Shown: positions 1 to 10,016 of the stretch, one piece after another
Layout: the number at the start of each line of letters is the position of its first letter
How positions within the stretch are numbered: the first letter of the stretch is position 1
Source: COE1 sp949066965
GTDB lineage: Bacteria; Bacillota; Clostridia; Lachnospirales; Lachnospiraceae
Reading direction: 5' to 3'
NCBI GenBank assembly: GCA_949066965.1
Contig: CARTDA010000002.1
Coordinates: 124,001 to 188,000, forward strand
Length of the DNA: 64,000 nt
The notes under the pieces: generated by a model
Database searches by the model: none
Told to the model about the DNA's origin: nothing
Seen by the model: the letters and a program-made list of their open reading frames with translations, nothing else
Program-made: the position numbers and the translations under genes

Positions 1-1152
1 AACAGGATACGCCTGATTGAGACGTTCAAGAACCATACCGGAAAAAGACTGGTCAGCCCGCAGGAAAGCAATGATGCGAACAGAGCCACGCTTTCCGCTG
101 TCAACAGTATCGTTTCAGCAAAAGAAAAAAGCATCACAGGAAAAGTGAAGAGCTTTTTCGGAAAATCATTGATAGCCCTGAATGATCTATATATTTTTGT
201 ATGCGATGACCTTTCATTTGCCAGGAAAGGAATCAAACTTTCCAAAAAACTTCCCATGGATAAGATGGACACTATGCTCACCACCTGGGGACCTACAGGA
301 AGCCTGCTTCTCGGACTGAAATATAAAAAGCTCAACAAAAGCTTAAAATGGATTGTTGATTACAGGGATCCATGCACTACATCAGGCAGATTTCTGAAAT
401 GGTATCTTAGTTATGTGGCTTACAAAGCAGATAAAAATGCTGCATATATTACAGGCGCCGGCAGGACACATATTGGTTCGGGAAAATATATGGAAAAATT
501 CCACATGATCCGCAACGGTTTTGACAAGGAGGACATTTCGGGTCTGTCAAATTGCGAACACCACAACAAACTCTGGATCACATATACGGGAACAATATAT
601 GACGGCAAGGACAATATGAAACCTTTGTTTAAAATTTTACATGAACTGGAACTTGAAAAACAGATAAGCAAAGAACATATCTCTGTTATATATGCAGGGA
701 CGGACTACCACATCATGCAAAAACAGGCAAAGGAATGCGGTATGGAAAGCATATTGGTCAACAAGGGGAAGCTTTCCAGAAAAAAGGCGCTGGAGCTTCA
801 ATACCAGTCGGACATTCTCTGTGTGCTGGCATGGAATACAAAAAAAGAGCGGGATGTCATGAAAGGAAAATTCATAGAGTATTTTATGATGCAAAAACCT
901 GTTTTTTCAATTATATCCGGAACCGCCGTTGGAAGCGCCGTTAAGAAAATAACGCAGAGAGCCCGGCTGGGATGCACCCTGGAAGAAGCCGGCGGCATGA
1001 AAGACTACGCAGAAGCCAAGCAGTGGATCTTGTCAAGATATCAGGAATTTATGAAAAACGGGCATCTTGAATGCCATTCTGATGGAGAGTTCTTAAACAA
1101 ATACAGCAGCGCAATGATGGCGCAGCGTTTTAAAAAACTTATTGACGCATAG
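1..1152 (+). CDS. Glycosyltransferase, GT4-like (5' end cut by window)
   Basis: A GT-B fold sugar transferase, presumably adding one residue to a lipid-linked or surface glycan at the inner face of the membrane. The frame is open from base 1, so the gene starts outside the window. The first in-frame GTG, at 145, has no ribosome site and the 48 codons before it read like protein, so I treat it as internal. A DYRDP segment near 358-372 and an RNGFDKED segment near 511-534 match the N-terminal domain end and the linker seen in GT4 enzymes. The C-terminal half keeps a GKFIEYF-type donor-site helix. It ends 38 bases before the flippase start, so the two are probably cotranscribed. The family is fairly sure; the sugar and acceptor are unknown. 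Confidence 0.8.
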   Translation, partial: NRIRLIETFKNHTGKRLVSPQESNDANRATLSAVNSIVSAKEKSITGKVKSFFGKSLIALNDLYIFVCDDLSFARKGIKLSKKLPMDKMDTMLTTWGPTGSLLLGLKYKKLNKSLKWIVDYRDPCTTSGRFLKWYLSYVAYKADKNAAYITGAGRTHIGSGKYMEKFHMIRNGFDKEDISGLSNCEHHNKLWITYTGTIYDGKDNMKPLFKILHELELEKQISKEHISVIYAGTDYHIMQKQAKECGMESILVNKGKLSRKKALELQYQSDILCVLAWNTKKERDVMKGKFIEYFMMQKPVFSIISGTAVGSAVKKITQRARLGCTLEEAGGMKDYAEAKQWILSRYQEFMKNGHLECHSDGEFLNKYSSAMMAQRFKKLIDA

Positions 1153-1189
1153 CAAAAAGGACAGTCTTAAAAGGAAAGTATATCTGCCA

Positions 1190-2743
1190 ATGAACTTAGC
1201 AAGAACGCAAAACGCAAAAAGAAATATTTATTCAGGAATCGTGAACAAGGCGACAAAAATTTTTCTTCCTTTTTTTATCCGGGCATTCCTGATACAAAAA
1301 TTAGGAATTGAATATCTGGGTCTGGACAGCCTGTTCAGTTCTGTGCTACAGGTCTTAAACCTTGCAGAACTGGGATTTGGAAGTGCGATTGTATACAATA
1401 TGTATCAGCCCATTGCCGAAAATGATGAGGAGACAATATGCGCCCTGCTGAAATTTTACAGAAATATTTATCGGATAATGGGTACACTTATTTTCATTAT
1501 CGGGCTGATACTTATACCGTTTATTCCCCACCTGATAAACGGAGACTATCCCAGCAGCTTAAACATCTATGCGCTGTACTTCATTTACTTAGTCAATACA
1601 TCCCTGACTTATTGGATGTACGCATACAAAACGGCACTTTTAAATGCCTATCAGAGAGTTGATCTGTTAAATAACGTGAGTACGTTTACATCTGTGATCC
1701 TGAACATCTCACAGATTGCGATTCTCTATGGATTTAATAATTATTACTTGTTTTTACTGGCAACGCCTGCCTGCACCTGCCTCAACAATGTCATAAATGC
1801 CTTTATCGTAAAAAAAATGTATCCCAGGCTTGTCTGCAAGGGACTGCTGTCTCCTGAAATCAAGGCACAAATCAAGGAAAAGGTTTTTGGTCTGGCTGTC
1901 TATCAGTTGTGTTCTGCATCCAGAAACACATTTGACAGCATATTCATATCCAGATTCCTGAACATTTCCCTGACTGCAATATATGCCAATTACCTGTATG
2001 TGACAGTGGCATTGCTTTCCTTTCTGTCTATTATAAAAGACTCCATACTTGCCGGAGTGGGAAACAGCATTGTTCAGGAAACTGTAGAAAAAAATTATAA
2101 TGATATGAAAAAGCTAAACTTTATTTTCATGTGGATTAGCGGATGGTGTACTGTCTGTCTGTTGTGCCTGTTCCAGCCATTTATGGAACTATGGATGGGC
2201 GCACAGCTCATGTTTGATTACTCCGTTGTAGTTTTATTAAGCATATATTTCTATGCGCAGACTATGGGGACAATCAGGGCACTGTACTCTGATGCAAAGG
2301 GGTTATGGTACGAAAACCGCATCCGGACAATTGCAGAGAGCATTTCCAACCTGATTTTAAACTATATTTTTGTCCAGGTTATGGGAATACATGGCATTAT
2401 CCTCGCCTCCCTCCTTTCACTGATTATTATTGGATTTGGATTTGGCGCTAAAATTGTATTTCAGTTTTACTTTAAAAATGGGAAGCTTGGCGAGTTTTTT
2501 CTCGCCCATCTGCGGTATGCCTCAGTCACTGCTTTTATCAGCATAGTCATGATTATAATATGCCATCATATAACACTGGGTGGAATTATAGGCTTAATTT
2601 TAAAATTCATGCTGTGCTGCATAATACCCAATACAGGATATTTTCTGATTTACTACCATACCTATGACTACAAAGAGTCCATTCCATGGCTGTTAAAAAC
2701 CTTTGGTCTTGACAAACGGCTTTCGGTGTTCATGCCACGTTAA
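1190..2743 (+). CDS. Polysaccharide flippase, Wzx/MATE-like
   Basis: A polytopic membrane protein of 517 residues with about 12-14 hydrophobic segments. It has the usual layout of oligosaccharide flippases: a short basic N-terminus, then a first helix pair ending in a GIEYLGLDSLF loop. Its likely role is moving undecaprenyl-linked repeat units across the membrane. I chose the ATG at 1190 because AAAGGAAAG lies 11 bases upstream. An earlier in-frame TTG at 1142 overlaps the previous gene and has no ribosome site. It follows the GT4 gene closely and precedes a methyltransferase-like gene. A second flippase lies at 14352-15665, so the window may serve two separate glycans. Substrate is unknown. 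Confidence 0.88.
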   Translation: MNLARTQNAKRNIYSGIVNKATKIFLPFFIRAFLIQKLGIEYLGLDSLFSSVLQVLNLAELGFGSAIVYNMYQPIAENDEETICALLKFYRNIYRIMGTLIFIIGLILIPFIPHLINGDYPSSLNIYALYFIYLVNTSLTYWMYAYKTALLNAYQRVDLLNNVSTFTSVILNISQIAILYGFNNYYLFLLATPACTCLNNVINAFIVKKMYPRLVCKGLLSPEIKAQIKEKVFGLAVYQLCSASRNTFDSIFISRFLNISLTAIYANYLYVTVALLSFLSIIKDSILAGVGNSIVQETVEKNYNDMKKLNFIFMWISGWCTVCLLCLFQPFMELWMGAQLMFDYSVVVLLSIYFYAQTMGTIRALYSDAKGLWYENRIRTIAESISNLILNYIFVQVMGIHGIILASLLSLIIIGFGFGAKIVFQFYFKNGKLGEFFLAHLRYASVTAFISIVMIIICHHITLGGIIGLILKFMLCCIIPNTGYFLIYYHTYDYKESIPWLLKTFGLDKRLSVFMPR

Positions 2744-2776
2744 TTTTTGCTTTTTAAAGAAAGGTGATGTATTTAT

Positions 2777-3505
2777 ATGTTGTTAAATTTAATAATGAAT
2801 TTTAGGGGAACTGTGAGGGAAATATACTGGTCAAATATATGGCATGACACTATACGGGGAATTCCCTGGCTTGAAAATATGCCAAGCATTTCCCCTGGAA
2901 GGTGGGCAGTTGGCTATAATTATCTTTATGTAATGACCAGAATTTTAAATGATAAGAATCCGAAATCAGTCCTTGAATTAGGATTGGGTGCTTCTTCCAC
3001 ACTGATCTCGCAATACTTTAATTATATAGAAAAAAATATGATGGACACTCAGTCTCCCTCTCAGTATAATTATTTAATTGCCGAACATAATGATGACTGG
3101 ATTAACTTTTACACCCTAAGTCATCCGCTGCCATCAAATTGTATAATAGCAAAACAAAATATGATTAAAAAAATTTATAAAGGAACTCAATATAATGCAT
3201 ATGAAAACCTTGCTAAAGATATAAAAGGGAAAAAATTTTCTGTCATTTCTATTGACGCACCAATTGGAGACAGGAAATATAAATATAACCGAAGGGATAT
3301 TCTAGAACTTATTCCTGATGTTTTGGAGGAAAGCTTTGTTATATTGATAGATGATGCACAAAGACGGGGAGAAAAAAACACAATAAAAAATATTAAGCGG
3401 ATTTTGCAAGGAAAAAATATACCATATTGTACAAGCATTTATTCCGGGGAGACCAATTGCTGCGTAATAGCATCTGCCGATAATGCCTTTCTATGTTCCT
3501 TATAA
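2777..3505 (+). CDS. SAM methyltransferase-like protein
   Basis: A soluble 242-residue protein. The segment VLELGLGASS (about residues 67-76) looks like the glycine-rich SAM-binding loop of class I methyltransferases, and a later VILIDDAQRRG stretch resembles the strand carrying the acidic motif. It could methylate a sugar of the glycan, but no substrate-specific motif is visible. The ATG at 2777 follows AGAAAGGTGATG at good spacing. The gene is clearly more AT-rich than most of the window, with long A/T runs and AAA/ATA/AAT codons, which suggests a separate origin. It is the last plus-strand gene and faces the minus-strand operon across a 129-base gap. The family call is moderate. Confidence 0.6.
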   Translation: MLLNLIMNFRGTVREIYWSNIWHDTIRGIPWLENMPSISPGRWAVGYNYLYVMTRILNDKNPKSVLELGLGASSTLISQYFNYIEKNMMDTQSPSQYNYLIAEHNDDWINFYTLSHPLPSNCIIAKQNMIKKIYKGTQYNAYENLAKDIKGKKFSVISIDAPIGDRKYKYNRRDILELIPDVLEESFVILIDDAQRRGEKNTIKNIKRILQGKNIPYCTSIYSGETNCCVIASADNAFLCSL

Positions 3506-3597
3506 TTGTTATATAGAATTATACCATGCAAATCTTTTCTTTCGTGGCAGAAAACGAACGTTCCAACATCCGCCAACACTAGGTGGAAGGGGTTATT

Positions 3598-3630
3598 GCG
3601 GTCAAAGCGCGAAGTGTGCGTTTTGACCAC
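3598..3630. terminator. Strong hairpin between converging genes
   Basis: Arms GCGGTCAAAGCGC and GCGTTTTGACCAC form a stem of about 13 pairs, with one mismatch and one G-U pair on the plus transcript, around a 7-base loop. It sits 4 bases past the stop of the minus-strand GT4 gene and about 90 bases past the plus-strand gene. No clear T-run follows on either strand, so it may be a weak bidirectional terminator or a 3' end stabiliser. Confidence 0.4.
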
Positions 3631-3634
3631 CCAT

Positions 3635-4783
3635 TCATGCAAGAAAATCAATAAACGCTCCAAAATCGTTCCCTGCTATATCCCATAAAAACCGCGATGA
3701 AAACCGGCAGGCGCTTTCCCTCACGTTTTCATACGACGCTTTATCTGAAATGACATTCCGCATCTGTTCTGCCAGTCCCTCTGCGGTATTTTGAAGACAC
3801 AGGTACCCCGCCTTTCCATAATCAACCGCGTCACGTATGCCTGGCGAATCAAATACAATACTCGGTGTCCCCACACAGCCTGCCTCCGTAATAGGAATCC
3901 CCCAGCCCTCCCTGATAGAAGGAAAAAGAAGCGCCCATGAACGGCTCATAAGCTCAAGTTTTTTTTCCTCCGTGACATACCCCCAGCTGACAATATCACC
4001 CTTCGGATTATCACCTGACACATCTTCCCATACAAGGTGCTGTTTTACACATGCCGGCATCAGGTTCCTGTCTACAAATTCTTGATCCTTTTTTCCAATT
4101 ATCCACAATCTTGCATCCGGATAGTCCTTTTTTATACGGATAAGAGCCTCCACAGCAACATCTATTCCTTTATATGGCGAATATCTGCCTGCATAAATAA
4201 ATACCGGCATTTTCTCCTTGGATAACCACTCGCTGCGCTCCCACGGTTTAAAAGAAACCCCATTATAAATAATCTTTATTTTGTTTTTATCAAATCCTCT
4301 CTCAACAAGCTCGTCCCTTGTTGATTCTGAAACAGTGATAACCGGATCATGACGATTCAGCCTAAGAAAGCTCTCCTCAAGCGCCTTTCCTATCTTGCTA
4401 AGCGGAAATTTTGCACTGTAATCCCAGATTTCCTTGGTAAGTTGGTGAATATAGAAAATCCGCTTTTGGGGTTCGACCCATAACGGCGTAAAAAAACGGT
4501 GCGTATTACATTGGTCAATCACAAAGTCTATGTTTCCGCAGTGCTTTTTATAATAACGCATAGCTGCCGGAATGACAGTAAATGCATTCCCATGCCTGAT
4601 GTAGGTTACGCCGTCAATTTCCTCATGTTCTGGCTGTCCTTTGCTTCTTGTCGAAAAATGATATATTTTATATTTATTTTTATCAGCCCTTCTTAACATC
4701 TCATGTGTATGAACCTCAGCGCCGCCTGCCTTTGGCGAACCGATGTCGCGCCATGAAAGCGCAAGTATTGTTAATTTTTTCAT
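3635..4783 (-). CDS. Glycosyltransferase family 4
   Basis: A 382-residue GT-B enzyme that should transfer a nucleotide-activated sugar to a lipid-linked glycan. The N-terminus has a glycine-rich acceptor-side loop (SPKAGGAEVHTHEM, about residues 17-30). The linker reads KIIYNGVSF. The C-terminal domain holds YAGRYSPYKGID and the donor-site segment SIREGWGIPITEAG, whose E..GIPITE pattern is the classic GT4 EX7E region. AGGAG lies six bases before the ATG. It is the last gene of the minus-strand run and of the unit driven by the promoter near 9.9 kb. A 69-base gap with no clear signal separates it from the membrane protein upstream. Family call is firm; the sugar is not predictable. Confidence 0.92.
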   Translation of the reverse strand: MKKLTILALSWRDIGSPKAGGAEVHTHEMLRRADKNKYKIYHFSTRSKGQPEHEEIDGVTYIRHGNAFTVIPAAMRYYKKHCGNIDFVIDQCNTHRFFTPLWVEPQKRIFYIHQLTKEIWDYSAKFPLSKIGKALEESFLRLNRHDPVITVSESTRDELVERGFDKNKIKIIYNGVSFKPWERSEWLSKEKMPVFIYAGRYSPYKGIDVAVEALIRIKKDYPDARLWIIGKKDQEFVDRNLMPACVKQHLVWEDVSGDNPKGDIVSWGYVTEEKKLELMSRSWALLFPSIREGWGIPITEAGCVGTPSIVFDSPGIRDAVDYGKAGYLCLQNTAEGLAEQMRNVISDKASYENVRESACRFSSRFLWDIAGNDFGAFIDFLA

Positions 4784-4852
4784 TAAAAACTCCTATTCAT
4801 ATGAATACTCCGATACCAGCTTTGTATTAATTACCTCTCCATCTGTAACATT

Positions 4853-6973
4853 CTATTTTCCAAACAGATCCTCATTTTCATAATATACCGAATTTACAAC
4901 GGCACCGTTGGGTATCACCTCATACTGCACATCCTGTTTCCCTGATACCCTGACCAGGTAACGCCTTTTTATCCTTCCGTTTGTCAGCTGCGTCACCTCA
5001 CCGTCAACCCTCCAGTTTACTTTCATGTCTTTCAGGTCCTCGCCTGAAAACGTAACGATATAGCTGCCATCATTCAACGACAGCACCGGCTGCCCTGCAT
5101 CCACATAGACAGCTCCGGCTGTTCTTTTCACTTCTACTTTATAAAGCTCCGTGAGAATATCTTCCCTACGTCCTACCGAAACTCCTATCTGTGTATTTTG
5201 AAGACACGTAACCTCGGCTGTTGCAATATTGTCCCCCTTGCTGCCAATCCTCACATCAGTGATATCCGGGTTGTCCACAACTGCCAGTACCAGATTATCT
5301 TTCGCCGCTGTCGTGACTTCTATCCTGCTCGTCCCTACTGGCAATTCCATTTGATATACAATCGTATCCGTAAGCTCATACCCCATGCCTGCCGTATCCA
5401 TAACGATTGTCGGATCAAACCGGATGTCATAATCATACATATAGATTGTATCTCCATTGGAATAAATATCCGTATAATCTCCCCGTACACGCTCTATATT
5501 TTCCGGAGACACCGTCATCTCACTACCAGCATCAGACACGATAAAATTGAAATAGTTTCCCCCATCCGTATAAAATCCATCCTTCTTGCTACATACAAGC
5601 GCATCCTCCTCTATCCTGCCATTGCACACCACATACGCTGCATTTGTCGCCGCTGTAATTGGTTTGGACTTCCAATAGCTTCCCAATCCATACTTATACA
5701 TATCTCCATGCGCTTTTAAATAATCAAGTTCCACTGCATAAGAGCTGTTTACAATGTCCTCTGACGGGGCAAAAACCGGATTGATGTACCCTATCGTGAG
5801 CAGGACAAATATTCCCCCAAGGAACAAATTGTTGGATATATTTGGATAAACCACTATTCTTTCCAGGCGTTCGTCCAGCCATCTTACCAGAATGACCACG
5901 AGCAAAAACCAGCATACACTTGCGTATCTGTTCATGGGAGCATTCGTCACGCTATAATACTGTACCATTCCATTCAGGGCATTGACGCCAAGAGCAACCG
6001 TAGTACATATTACGGACAGCGCATCCAACGGCTCTACATCCTTAATTCCCTTTCTGATTATCAGCTTCCACCGGTCAAACAAGGCAGCCAGAGCCAGACA
6101 TGCAATGACAATCCTGATAATCCAGTAAATGGACTTCAACTGCATCATTCCACCCTGAATGGGAATATTCCACTGAACGAACAGCGAACCAATAATAGAC
6201 GGGATTCCTTTCAAAAAAAAGGTCTCCACATCGATCCAGTTAAAGTAATCGGCACCCCCATAGCCCCCCAGCACACCTGAAATCCCAGTTCCCTGTCCCA
6301 GAAGCTTTTCAATAATGATATCGGCAAAGTTGAGCACACCCACAGCCAGTATCCCGCCAAATACCACCATGTACAAATACTTGCGCCTGTCCTGATCCTG
6401 AAAGAAAAGAATCGCAAAATAAACAATCCCTGTCGCAGCCAAAAAGACCAGCAGCAGCAGCCTGTCGTCTGTAAACAGAAAAGAATATACTGCCATCAGA
6501 ACGACAGCTGCCAAAATCCACTTTTTCCCGGTATCCTTATAACATTGCAGCGCCCATATTGAAAAAAGTGTGACAAGCGCCGCCATCATATGATACTTAT
6601 TCGTCTGACTGTATGGCAGAAGGATAAATACCGCCATCGCCAACATCCACCCAGAATCAGTTTTTTTCATCGTCAAAAGAAACGTGAAAAAAACTGCTCC
6701 GCCATACCATAAGGAAAGATAGGCAAGGGAACTGAATGCCCCGCTTCCTCCAACATTTAGCAGATATGCTGCTGCTGCGCAGTAAAACCATGGATTTAAA
6801 TAATCTTTTATTGTAAGCGCTTTATTTCCCAATTCAAAATGATTATACATATATATATATGTTCCCGCATCATCCGAGTTGCATCGTGCCTGCACAAACT
6901 GCAAATATGCCAGAAGTATTGATAATACAACCATGACAGCCACCGTTATTATTTTTTTCTTTTTCATGTACAT
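4853..6973 (-). CDS. Large membrane protein, GT-C-like with extracellular C-terminal domain
   Basis: A 706-residue protein with one N-terminal helix, a loop carrying NSDDAGTY (about residues 33-40), about ten more hydrophobic helices to roughly residue 400, and then a soluble tail of about 300 residues rich in beta-type sequence. An acidic pair just after the first helix and a large outer C-terminal domain is the general layout of GT-C transferases that use polyprenyl-phosphate sugars outside the cell. I do not recognise a named family. The first ATG is supported by GAGAGG six bases upstream. It is downstream of the MBOAT/SGNH pair in the same transcription unit, so it may decorate the same surface polymer. 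Membrane protein: sure; GT-C role: inference. Confidence 0.6.
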   Translation of the reverse strand: MYMKKKKIITVAVMVVLSILLAYLQFVQARCNSDDAGTYIYMYNHFELGNKALTIKDYLNPWFYCAAAAYLLNVGGSGAFSSLAYLSLWYGGAVFFTFLLTMKKTDSGWMLAMAVFILLPYSQTNKYHMMAALVTLFSIWALQCYKDTGKKWILAAVVLMAVYSFLFTDDRLLLLVFLAATGIVYFAILFFQDQDRRKYLYMVVFGGILAVGVLNFADIIIEKLLGQGTGISGVLGGYGGADYFNWIDVETFFLKGIPSIIGSLFVQWNIPIQGGMMQLKSIYWIIRIVIACLALAALFDRWKLIIRKGIKDVEPLDALSVICTTVALGVNALNGMVQYYSVTNAPMNRYASVCWFLLVVILVRWLDERLERIVVYPNISNNLFLGGIFVLLTIGYINPVFAPSEDIVNSSYAVELDYLKAHGDMYKYGLGSYWKSKPITAATNAAYVVCNGRIEEDALVCSKKDGFYTDGGNYFNFIVSDAGSEMTVSPENIERVRGDYTDIYSNGDTIYMYDYDIRFDPTIVMDTAGMGYELTDTIVYQMELPVGTSRIEVTTAAKDNLVLAVVDNPDITDVRIGSKGDNIATAEVTCLQNTQIGVSVGRREDILTELYKVEVKRTAGAVYVDAGQPVLSLNDGSYIVTFSGEDLKDMKVNWRVDGEVTQLTNGRIKRRYLVRVSGKQDVQYEVIPNGAVVNSVYYENEDLFGK

Positions 6974-7029
6974 ATTCTTCCTCTCAACTGGCCTTTCTTT
7001 TCATAAAAACTGTTAATTACCACCGTACA

Positions 7030-8334
7030 CTATTCAAATACCACCTCCACAGTGCGCACAGCACTAGGGAAATCTTTCATACGGTACTCAACCGTACAAA
7101 TTCCATTTCCATCCTCAACGGTAAATTCCTTATTTTCGCAAAAATCCTGCACAACGTATGGTTCCCTGCCCGAAAATTCATCCGGCGTGATGACAATCCG
7201 GTATTCCATACCGGAATCCCTGTTTGACGCGACATTCATAAATGTCTCCGAGCCCGATTTCCAGTAATGGATTCCATAGACTTCCGGTTCCAGGCTCTGA
7301 AGCTTCTGTGCATAGGAATCATAAAAATACTTCTGGTTCTGCCGCGCATCGCCTGTTACCACTTTATGAAAAAACTGCGTAAATACCTCTGCTCCTGTCG
7401 AATTCAGATGGTCAACATCCCTGAAATATTCAAGTTTCTGTATTGGCAGATATGCATCCTTTGCAAGGTTAAAATCATAAAAATCCAAACCATACTCAGC
7501 AGCAATTCCCTTTATCTGGTTGATATAGTTGTCATAATTTCCTGCACTGACAGGCTGAAGATTATACATCGGCGATATGAACAACGTGACAGGAATATTT
7601 TCTTTCTGGCAATATTCAATCGCCTTGCGCAGATACAGCTCACAGCTCTGTGCCATTGGGTTCTCGCCCAGAGTCTGATTTCTCTTAAATGCCCTGTCTT
7701 CTGCTTTATATACAATCTCCGAATATCGAAACCCTTTATCCAGGTACTCCTCAAACTCGTCAACGTACTGATATTCCCCGCTCACTTTTGTTTCAATTGT
7801 TGATTTAATATATTCATAGTCCCCAAGATGCTCGCGGTATCTGCTAAACGGTATCAGCAAATCAATATAATTTTCAACATCATTGGTAATGGACAGCATA
7901 TATAGGATCTTATTGGCAGACCATTTCATACAGTCAGTGTTCTGCCAGTTGAACCATGGTTCCTGCGTAACCCGGTCACCATCCCCCCCGGTATTCCTGC
8001 CATAATACAATTCTATATAGACATGGGACAAATCGTTATGCTTGTCCGCCTCCCTCAAAAGATAATATGTGCCGTTCATCACCTGACCGGAAGTTGACAG
8101 ATTAAAATTATATTGTCCGTTTAATTCATCCATCAGAAAAGGGTCAATGTCATAGTACACATGGGAAGAACCCAGATACAGATTATCAATTTTCCCCTCG
8201 GATTGATAAAAATTGTGCCACAGAATGCGCTCCCAGGGCGGGACATCTACATAAATATAGTTCAGACCGCTCAAAACGACGCAGAAAATTAAAACGCGCG
8301 CCATGATTCTTGCAATTCTCCGAAACCATTTCAT
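7030..8334 (-). CDS. SGNH-type acyltransferase partner, DltD/AlgX-like
   Basis: A 434-residue protein with one N-terminal membrane anchor (about residues 10-28), which places the rest outside the membrane. The catalytic set of the SGNH hydrolase fold is visible: GSS at residues 55-57 in the LYLGSSHV block and D306/H309 in RDVDHLNSTG. Proteins of this kind work with MBOAT enzymes to move acyl groups, commonly acetyl, onto exported polysaccharide. The MBOAT gene ends 20 bases upstream, so the two form a pair. The C-terminal 100 residues look like an added beta domain. A second such pair occurs at 54707-57277. Partner assignment is well supported by context; the acyl group and target sugar are unknown. 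Confidence 0.8.
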   Translation of the reverse strand: MKWFRRIARIMARVLIFCVVLSGLNYIYVDVPPWERILWHNFYQSEGKIDNLYLGSSHVYYDIDPFLMDELNGQYNFNLSTSGQVMNGTYYLLREADKHNDLSHVYIELYYGRNTGGDGDRVTQEPWFNWQNTDCMKWSANKILYMLSITNDVENYIDLLIPFSRYREHLGDYEYIKSTIETKVSGEYQYVDEFEEYLDKGFRYSEIVYKAEDRAFKRNQTLGENPMAQSCELYLRKAIEYCQKENIPVTLFISPMYNLQPVSAGNYDNYINQIKGIAAEYGLDFYDFNLAKDAYLPIQKLEYFRDVDHLNSTGAEVFTQFFHKVVTGDARQNQKYFYDSYAQKLQSLEPEVYGIHYWKSGSETFMNVASNRDSGMEYRIVITPDEFSGREPYVVQDFCENKEFTVEDGNGICTVEYRMKDFPSAVRTVEVVFE

Positions 8335-8354
8335 TTTCTGAACGCCCCCTAACC

Positions 8355-9854
8355 TTAAAACTGAAAATAAATAAACTGCGTGGTGTCATAAAGGGTTCCA
8401 TAACAACCATACAACAGGGTAATAAAAGTCATCGCCATAATTATAACTGTGCGAAACCACCAGTCCTGCTTCAAAAACAGCTCCGCGACGTCATGCCCCT
8501 TATATTTCAGGTAATCCACGGCAAACAACGCCACAATCGCCATCAGCAGCATATTCATGGGTCCCCGCGCCACGCCAAGTTCATAGAGCGAACCGTCAAA
8601 CAAAATCGTCCAGTTCATGCAGCTGCACATATCCCGCAGAATCAGAAATGCATCCTTTAATCCACTCGCACGGAAAAACATCCACGCAAGTGTCACAAAC
8701 CCAAAGGTACAGAGTGTCTGGCACAGCTTTTTACTAAAACACACTGCTTTTTGCATGTGTGGATTCCCCAAACGCTTTTTAATATTTTCTGCCAGATCCT
8801 CGGCAACCTGTCCCATGCCGTTTAACAATCCCCAGAACAAAAAACTAAGCGATGCCCCATGCCAAAGCCCGCTCACTGCAAACACAACCATCCGGTTATA
8901 CTCTTTCCTCGCTGTACCCTTTCTGCTGCCGCCAAGCGGAATGTAAAGATAATCCCGAAACCATCCCGACAGCGAAATGTGCCATCTCCGCCAGAATTCC
9001 CGAACGCTCCTGGCATAATACGGTGCGTCAAAATTATCCATCAGCCGTATGCCCATAAGCAGTGCGGAACCTCTCGCAATTGTGGAATACCCATAAAAAT
9101 CACAGTAAATCTGAATGGAAAATAAGACCGTCGCAATCAAAATAAAGAAGCCGGGATAGCCCGCACTGTCCTCATACACAGTATTCACCACAATTGCCGC
9201 CCTGTCCGCAATCACCACTTTCAGGAACAGCCCATACAAAATCAGTATGGCGCCTTTTCTCACATTCTCGTATTGAAAACCATGTGCCTCGTGCAGCTGC
9301 ACCAGCAGATTTTTAGAACGTTCAATTGGTCCCGCCACCAGCTGGGGGAAAAATGAGACAAACAGCGCATAGCGGATAAAATTTTTCTCCGCATAGATAT
9401 CTCCCCGGTACACATCAATCAGATACCCCAGCGACTGCAATACATAAAAAGAAATCCCGACAGGAAGCACTATCGACATCCCCCATGTGATTTCACCCGC
9501 ATGGACAGCCGAAAGAATGCGGTTGAGCATGGAGATTCCCCATGAAAAATATTTATAGAAAAATAAAACCCCCAGGTTCAGTACAATGCACACGATAAGA
9601 CACAGCTTTTTATTGTCACGCCTTTTCTCATTGTGCCCCTTATGCGCACTCTTATAATGCTCGATGAGCAGCCCGCCCGTATATGTGACCGCAGTACAAA
9701 ACAATAGAAGAAGGATGTACATTTTATTCCACTGCATATAAAAATAGCAGCTTGCACCCAGCAGCCACACATAACGCACCCTTTGGGGAAGAATATAATA
9801 AATCAAAACCACAATCGGCAAAAATATCAGATACTGCACCGTATTAAATAGCAT
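8355..9854 (-). CDS. MBOAT O-acyltransferase, AlgI/PatA/DltB-like
   Basis: A 499-residue polytopic membrane enzyme that passes acyl groups across the membrane for O-acylation of surface glycans. Family marks are FFPQLVAGPIERS (about residues 168-180), REFWRRWHISLS with W291-H292, the PLGGSRKG loop, and VSGLWHGAS, where H332 is the conserved MBOAT histidine. Length fits AlgI. It is the first gene of a four-gene unit with its own near-ideal promoter about 60 bases upstream. GGAGGG precedes the ATG by 12 bases, slightly long. Its extracellular partner is the SGNH gene directly downstream. The family is certain; whether the group is acetyl is inference. Confidence 0.93.
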   Translation of the reverse strand: MLFNTVQYLIFLPIVVLIYYILPQRVRYVWLLGASCYFYMQWNKMYILLLLFCTAVTYTGGLLIEHYKSAHKGHNEKRRDNKKLCLIVCIVLNLGVLFFYKYFSWGISMLNRILSAVHAGEITWGMSIVLPVGISFYVLQSLGYLIDVYRGDIYAEKNFIRYALFVSFFPQLVAGPIERSKNLLVQLHEAHGFQYENVRKGAILILYGLFLKVVIADRAAIVVNTVYEDSAGYPGFFILIATVLFSIQIYCDFYGYSTIARGSALLMGIRLMDNFDAPYYARSVREFWRRWHISLSGWFRDYLYIPLGGSRKGTARKEYNRMVVFAVSGLWHGASLSFLFWGLLNGMGQVAEDLAENIKKRLGNPHMQKAVCFSKKLCQTLCTFGFVTLAWMFFRASGLKDAFLILRDMCSCMNWTILFDGSLYELGVARGPMNMLLMAIVALFAVDYLKYKGHDVAELFLKQDWWFRTVIIMAMTFITLLYGCYGTLYDTTQFIYFQF

Positions 9855-9915
9855 CTTTAAAACTTTCCCTCCACAAAGTCAATCTAATCAGTTTGTGCAA
9901 ACAAAGACACGTTTA

Positions 9916-9944
9916 AGTATATATTTTATCATGAAAAATGTCAA
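9916..9944 (-). promoter_or_regulatory. Sigma-A-type promoter for the MBOAT operon
   Basis: On the minus strand TTGACA (9939-9944) is followed by a 17-base spacer and TATACT (9916-9921). This is a perfect -35 box, ideal spacing and a 5/6 -10 box. The first codon of the MBOAT gene is about 60 bases downstream, leaving room for a short leader. It should start the four-gene unit 9854-3635. Confidence 0.85.
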
Positions 9945-10016
9945 TGGCATCTATCCTTTGACCGGCTTTATATACTGGCAATTTTACAATGCTAATATAC
10001 ATTTTTTTCCCATTTC

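Noticed and set aside
145..147. GTG as start of the first gene
   Set aside because: The frame is open to base 1 with protein-like codons and there is no ribosome site before this GTG; the true start is outside the window.
3501..3523. AT-only hairpin at the stop of the methyltransferase-like gene as terminator
   Set aside because: Seven AT pairs would be too weak, and there is no T-run; the GC-richer hairpin at 3598-3630 is a better candidate.
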